A DNA stretch of 7,218 nt from Microbacteriaceae bacterium (GTDB taxonomy: Bacteria; Actinomycetota; Actinomycetes; Actinomycetales; Microbacteriaceae), in assembly GCA_947454285.1 (NCBI GenBank), contig CANGJO010000047.1, positions 1-7,218 of the forward strand. The letters run 5' to 3'. Positions 5,266-7,218 of the stretch are shown here, piece after piece. Positions within the stretch are counted from its first letter, which is position 1. Every line of letters begins with the position of its first letter. Below the pieces are notes generated by a model that did not search any database, was not told the DNA's origin, and saw only the letters and a program-made list of their open reading frames with translations. The position numbers and the translations under genes are program-made.

Positions 5266-5871
5266 TTGTTCGTTCTTCCTGAGGGGCTTCCGCTGGAGCT
5301 CACTCCTTTTGCTTTCCTGGTTGGTAAATGGGAAGGCACCGGAATCATTAGTTACAAAATTAATGACACCGATGAAGCGCCAATCGAGCGCGAGTTTAAA
5401 CAGCGCATTGAGTTTGCCCACGATGGTTCAAATGCGCTTACCTATGTTTCTTCTGCCGAGCTAATTGATGAAGCCGGCACAATCTTGCCAAGCGAACTTG
5501 GTTACTGGCGTATTGCACGCCCAAGCGAATCGGCCGATCACGGTCCTGGACTAATGCTTGGTGTTGGCGAGAAGAGCCTGAAGACTCACGAAGACCTAGA
5601 GAAGCTGCGCAATAAAGAGGGCGGCTTTGATATTCAGGTTTCAGTTTTGCACCCGGGCGGAATGGCCGAGCTTTACAACGGCAAGATCAAGGGTGCTCGC
5701 GTTGACTTGGCTTCTGCCTACGGCACCGCATTTGAAACTGCAAAGACTTACCGACACTCAACTCGCTTGTTTGGCTTGGTTGAGAACGCGTTGCTTTGGG
5801 TGTGGGAGATTGCTTTGCCAGGTGGAGACTTGAAGCCACACGCATCTGCGCGCCTTGAACGAGTGGAGTAA
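5266..5871 (+). CDS. Nitrobindin-like haem-binding beta-barrel protein (FABP/DUF1794 family)
   Basis: Nitrobindins are small all-beta barrels that bind ferric haem and convert peroxynitrite to nitrate; the M. tuberculosis member is Rv2717c. This protein has 201 residues with the family pattern PEGLPLELTPFAFLVGKWEG at 5-24, containing the GxWxGxG motif (Gly20, Trp22, Gly24, Gly26). Near the end, PHASARLERVE places His192 nine residues from the C-terminus, where the axial haem-ligand histidine is found in the family (His157 of 164 in Rv2717c). No signal peptide is seen, so it is predicted cytosolic. It is about 37 residues longer than Rv2717c; the extra length seems to lie in loops around residues 85-120. 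The start is TTG, directly after the TAG of the microprotein. The ygfZ gene follows after 5 bp. The family call is firm; haem binding and enzyme activity are inferred. Confidence 0.87.
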   Translation: MFVLPEGLPLELTPFAFLVGKWEGTGIISYKINDTDEAPIEREFKQRIEFAHDGSNALTYVSSAELIDEAGTILPSELGYWRIARPSESADHGPGLMLGVGEKSLKTHEDLEKLRNKEGGFDIQVSVLHPGGMAELYNGKIKGARVDLASAYGTAFETAKTYRHSTRLFGLVENALLWVWEIALPGGDLKPHASARLERVE

Positions 5872-5876
5872 AGCTC

Positions 5877-6947
5877 GTGTCACCGGAACCTAAAGAGCAC
5901 GCAGCTAAAGAGCACTTTGGTAATCCAACCATTGAGCAGCGCAACCTTGCCGCAGGAACTGCTGCCGTTGATCTTGGCGCTCGCGGAATCATTACGGTTA
6001 CCGGACCGGACCGCTTGGAGTGGCTGCACTCGCTGCTGTCGCAGAATCTAAAAAATCTTCTGCCTGGTATTTCTGCAGAGGCGCTGTTGCTTGACCCGCA
6101 GGGACACATCGAGCACGTGATCCACTTCTTGGATGATGGCGAATCATCTTGGTTGGTGGTTGAGGCCGAAAGTCGCGAGAGTTTCTTGGCTTGGCTAAAC
6201 AAAATGATTTTCCGTATGAAAGTTGAAGTTGCAGATCGCTCGGCTGACTTTGCGGTGATTGGTCACATTGGTGATGGAATTCCGCAGGCATTTGTTTCAA
6301 ATGGTGTTGCGCTGGTTTGGCAAGACCCATGGCCAGGTGTGGTTGCCGGTGGCGTGCGCTACTCAATGCAGCGCCCTGCAAAGTGGCAGTGGACCGAGTC
6401 GCTGATTGAAGTTGGCAAGGTTGCTCCGGTGCTTGCCGAATACGAGCAGGCCGGAACCATGGCTTACGACGCGCTTCGCGTTGCCGCACATCGCCCGCGT
6501 CAGCTAACGGAGGTTGATGCCAAGGCGCTGCCTCACGAGTTTGATTGGATGTCTACCGCAGTGCACATGTCCAAGGGTTGCTACCGCGGGCAAGAAACAG
6601 TGGCCAAGGTGCACAACCTTGGTCACCCACCGCGCAGACTTACCTTCTTGCACCTAGATGGTTCGGGGCACTTCTTGCCATCGGCCGGTGATGAAGTCTT
6701 TGTGGCCGGCGAAAACGGCGTTGTTGAGGATCGTCCACGTGGGCACGTCACCATTGCCACCCAACACTTTGAATCGGGCCCAATCGCTTTGGCGCTGTTG
6801 AGTAGATCGGTGCCGGAAGATGCCGCACTAATTGTGCGCGGTGATAGCGGCGAAATTGATGCATCGCAAGAAGTAATTGTTCCGGCCAGTGCCGGCAAGG
6901 CGGCTGATTTACCAAAGCGCAATTTGTTGATGGGCGGGAAGCACTAG
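5877..6947 (+). CDS. ygfZ: YgfZ/GcvT-like folate-binding protein, Fe-S cluster maintenance
   Basis: YgfZ proteins are folate-dependent cytosolic factors that help assemble or repair certain Fe-S clusters, related in fold to the glycine cleavage T-protein. This 356-residue protein carries the diagnostic KGCYRGQE at 233-240 with the conserved Cys235, followed by the family-type segment TVAKVHNLGHPPRRL. Upstream lie the GcvT-type strand GIITVTGPDRLEWLHSLLSQ (37-56) and YDALRVAAHRPR near 197-208. The C-terminal barrel follows from about 252. Start is GTG 5877 with GGAG (5865-5868) at 8 nt, lying inside the end of the preceding gene. The stop TAG overlaps the next GTG by one base. Position after a nitrobindin-like gene suggests shared work on metal cofactors or nitrosative damage. 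Function in this organism is inferred from the family. Confidence 0.92.
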   Translation: MSPEPKEHAAKEHFGNPTIEQRNLAAGTAAVDLGARGIITVTGPDRLEWLHSLLSQNLKNLLPGISAEALLLDPQGHIEHVIHFLDDGESSWLVVEAESRESFLAWLNKMIFRMKVEVADRSADFAVIGHIGDGIPQAFVSNGVALVWQDPWPGVVAGGVRYSMQRPAKWQWTESLIEVGKVAPVLAEYEQAGTMAYDALRVAAHRPRQLTEVDAKALPHEFDWMSTAVHMSKGCYRGQETVAKVHNLGHPPRRLTFLHLDGSGHFLPSAGDEVFVAGENGVVEDRPRGHVTIATQHFESGPIALALLSRSVPEDAALIVRGDSGEIDASQEVIVPASAGKAADLPKRNLLMGGKH

Positions 6948-6949
6948 TG
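6945..6949 (+). promoter_or_regulatory. TAGTG stop-start overlap, ygfZ to FUSC-type gene
   Basis: The ygfZ TAG and the next GTG share one G, the same arrangement as at ppk1-mutT1. GGGAA at 6936-6940 lies 6 nt before the GTG and is a fitting ribosome binding site. Confidence 0.7.
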
Positions 6950-7218
6950 AAGACCCCAACCATCAATTGGACGTTTAGAACATCGCTACAACGCGTTCTT
7001 GATTCGCTGCCATCTATTTTGCAAATTGTGTTTGCGGCCACCGCTGCGTATTCGATTTCATATTTTCTACTGGGTCACAAGAATCCAATTTTTGCCGTCA
7101 CGGTAACCATTGCGTCACTTGGCTTTACTCGCGACGCCAGAATTCGCCGAGTCTTCCAAACCGCAATCGGCATGGTCGTTGGTATCGCGTTAAGCGAAGT
7201 CATGGTGTTGCTAATTGG
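6947..7218 (+). CDS. FUSC-type membrane protein, N-terminal part only
   Basis: An open frame of 90 codons plus two bases runs to the window end without a stop. It begins MKTPTINWTFRTSLQRVLDS and continues with two hydrophobic segments (about residues 20-41 and 72-90). Between these lies NPIFAVTVTIASLGFTRDAR at about 46-65. This matches the start of fusaric-acid-resistance/aromatic-acid-exporter type proteins, where a helix is followed by a 'HPFFAP-type' turn, a strand of hydrophobics and a basic stretch (here RDARIRRVFQTAIG) leading into the next helix. Such proteins are multi-helix membrane proteins linked to efflux of aromatic acids or related compounds. GTG 6947 is supported by the ribosome binding site and the one-base overlap with ygfZ. 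The substrate and full domain set cannot be judged from this fragment. Confidence 0.8.
   Translation, partial: MKTPTINWTFRTSLQRVLDSLPSILQIVFAATAAYSISYFLLGHKNPIFAVTVTIASLGFTRDARIRRVFQTAIGMVVGIALSEVMVLLI

Noticed and set aside
6048..6053. A6 run in ygfZ as a second slippery site
   Set aside because: Short run, not at a domain boundary, no special phase or alternative product; ordinary coding sequence.
5998..6489. Minus-strand frame of 163 codons inside ygfZ (and a 171-codon one at 5687-6202)
   Set aside because: Both lie antisense to well-supported genes and show Arg/Gln/Ser/Pro-rich translations typical of shadows.
1..7218. CRISPR array, insertion sequence, prophage or defence system
   Set aside because: No spaced direct repeats, transposase, integrase or defence-type domains were seen on either strand; all genes look like core chromosomal genes.

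Overview
The window looks like a compact stretch of actinobacterial chromosome. A GlnR-type orphan response regulator, a ppk1 gene directly followed by a two-domain (Nudix plus histidine phosphatase) MutT1-type gene, a nitrobindin/FABP-like protein and several GTG/TTG starts all point to Actinobacteria. Base composition looks close to balanced by eye (not counted), low for the phylum, and spacing is very tight. A small-genome Microbacteriaceae of the planktonic Luna type (Rhodoluna/Aquiluna-like) is my best guess; it is inferred from style and was not tested by any search.

Layout: two gene blocks diverge from a 47-bp control region at 4817-4863. Leftward (minus strand) run glnR (4816-4127), ppk1 (4040-1911), mutT1-like (1911-970) and an EamA/DMT permease (941-57). 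At the left edge the first 17 nt of a tRNA gene lie on the same strand (17-1), cut off by the window. Rightward (plus strand) run a three-helix membrane protein of unknown function (4864 or 4882 to 5145), a 36-residue single-helix microprotein (5155-5265), a nitrobindin-like haem protein (5266-5871), a YgfZ-type folate-binding Fe-S maintenance protein (5877-6947) and the first 90 codons of an FUSC-type membrane protein (6947 to the window end).

How the genes may work together: the left block combines nitrogen-source transcriptional control (GlnR), polyphosphate storage (PPK1) and nucleotide-pool cleaning (MutT1). The right block combines reactive-nitrogen or haem chemistry (nitrobindin) with Fe-S cluster upkeep (YgfZ), plus small membrane proteins. 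Junctions inside both blocks are 28 bp or less, or overlap by one base as TAGTG, except for the 86-bp glnR-ppk1 gap. Most of the window is thus probably two transcription units.

Most worth checking: (1) an A8 run containing an in-frame A AAA AAG heptamer exactly at the linker between the two mutT1 domains, where a shift in either direction gives a Nudix-only product; (2) a perfect dyad in the divergent glnR control region that places mirror-image -10-like hexamers on both strands; (3) a perfect 18-bp palindrome at the glnR stop codon; (4) a transmembrane microprotein separated from the nitrobindin gene by one UAG in the same frame; (5) a -10-like hexamer spaced for a leaderless transcript of that microprotein. 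I saw no defence system, mobile element or CRISPR array.
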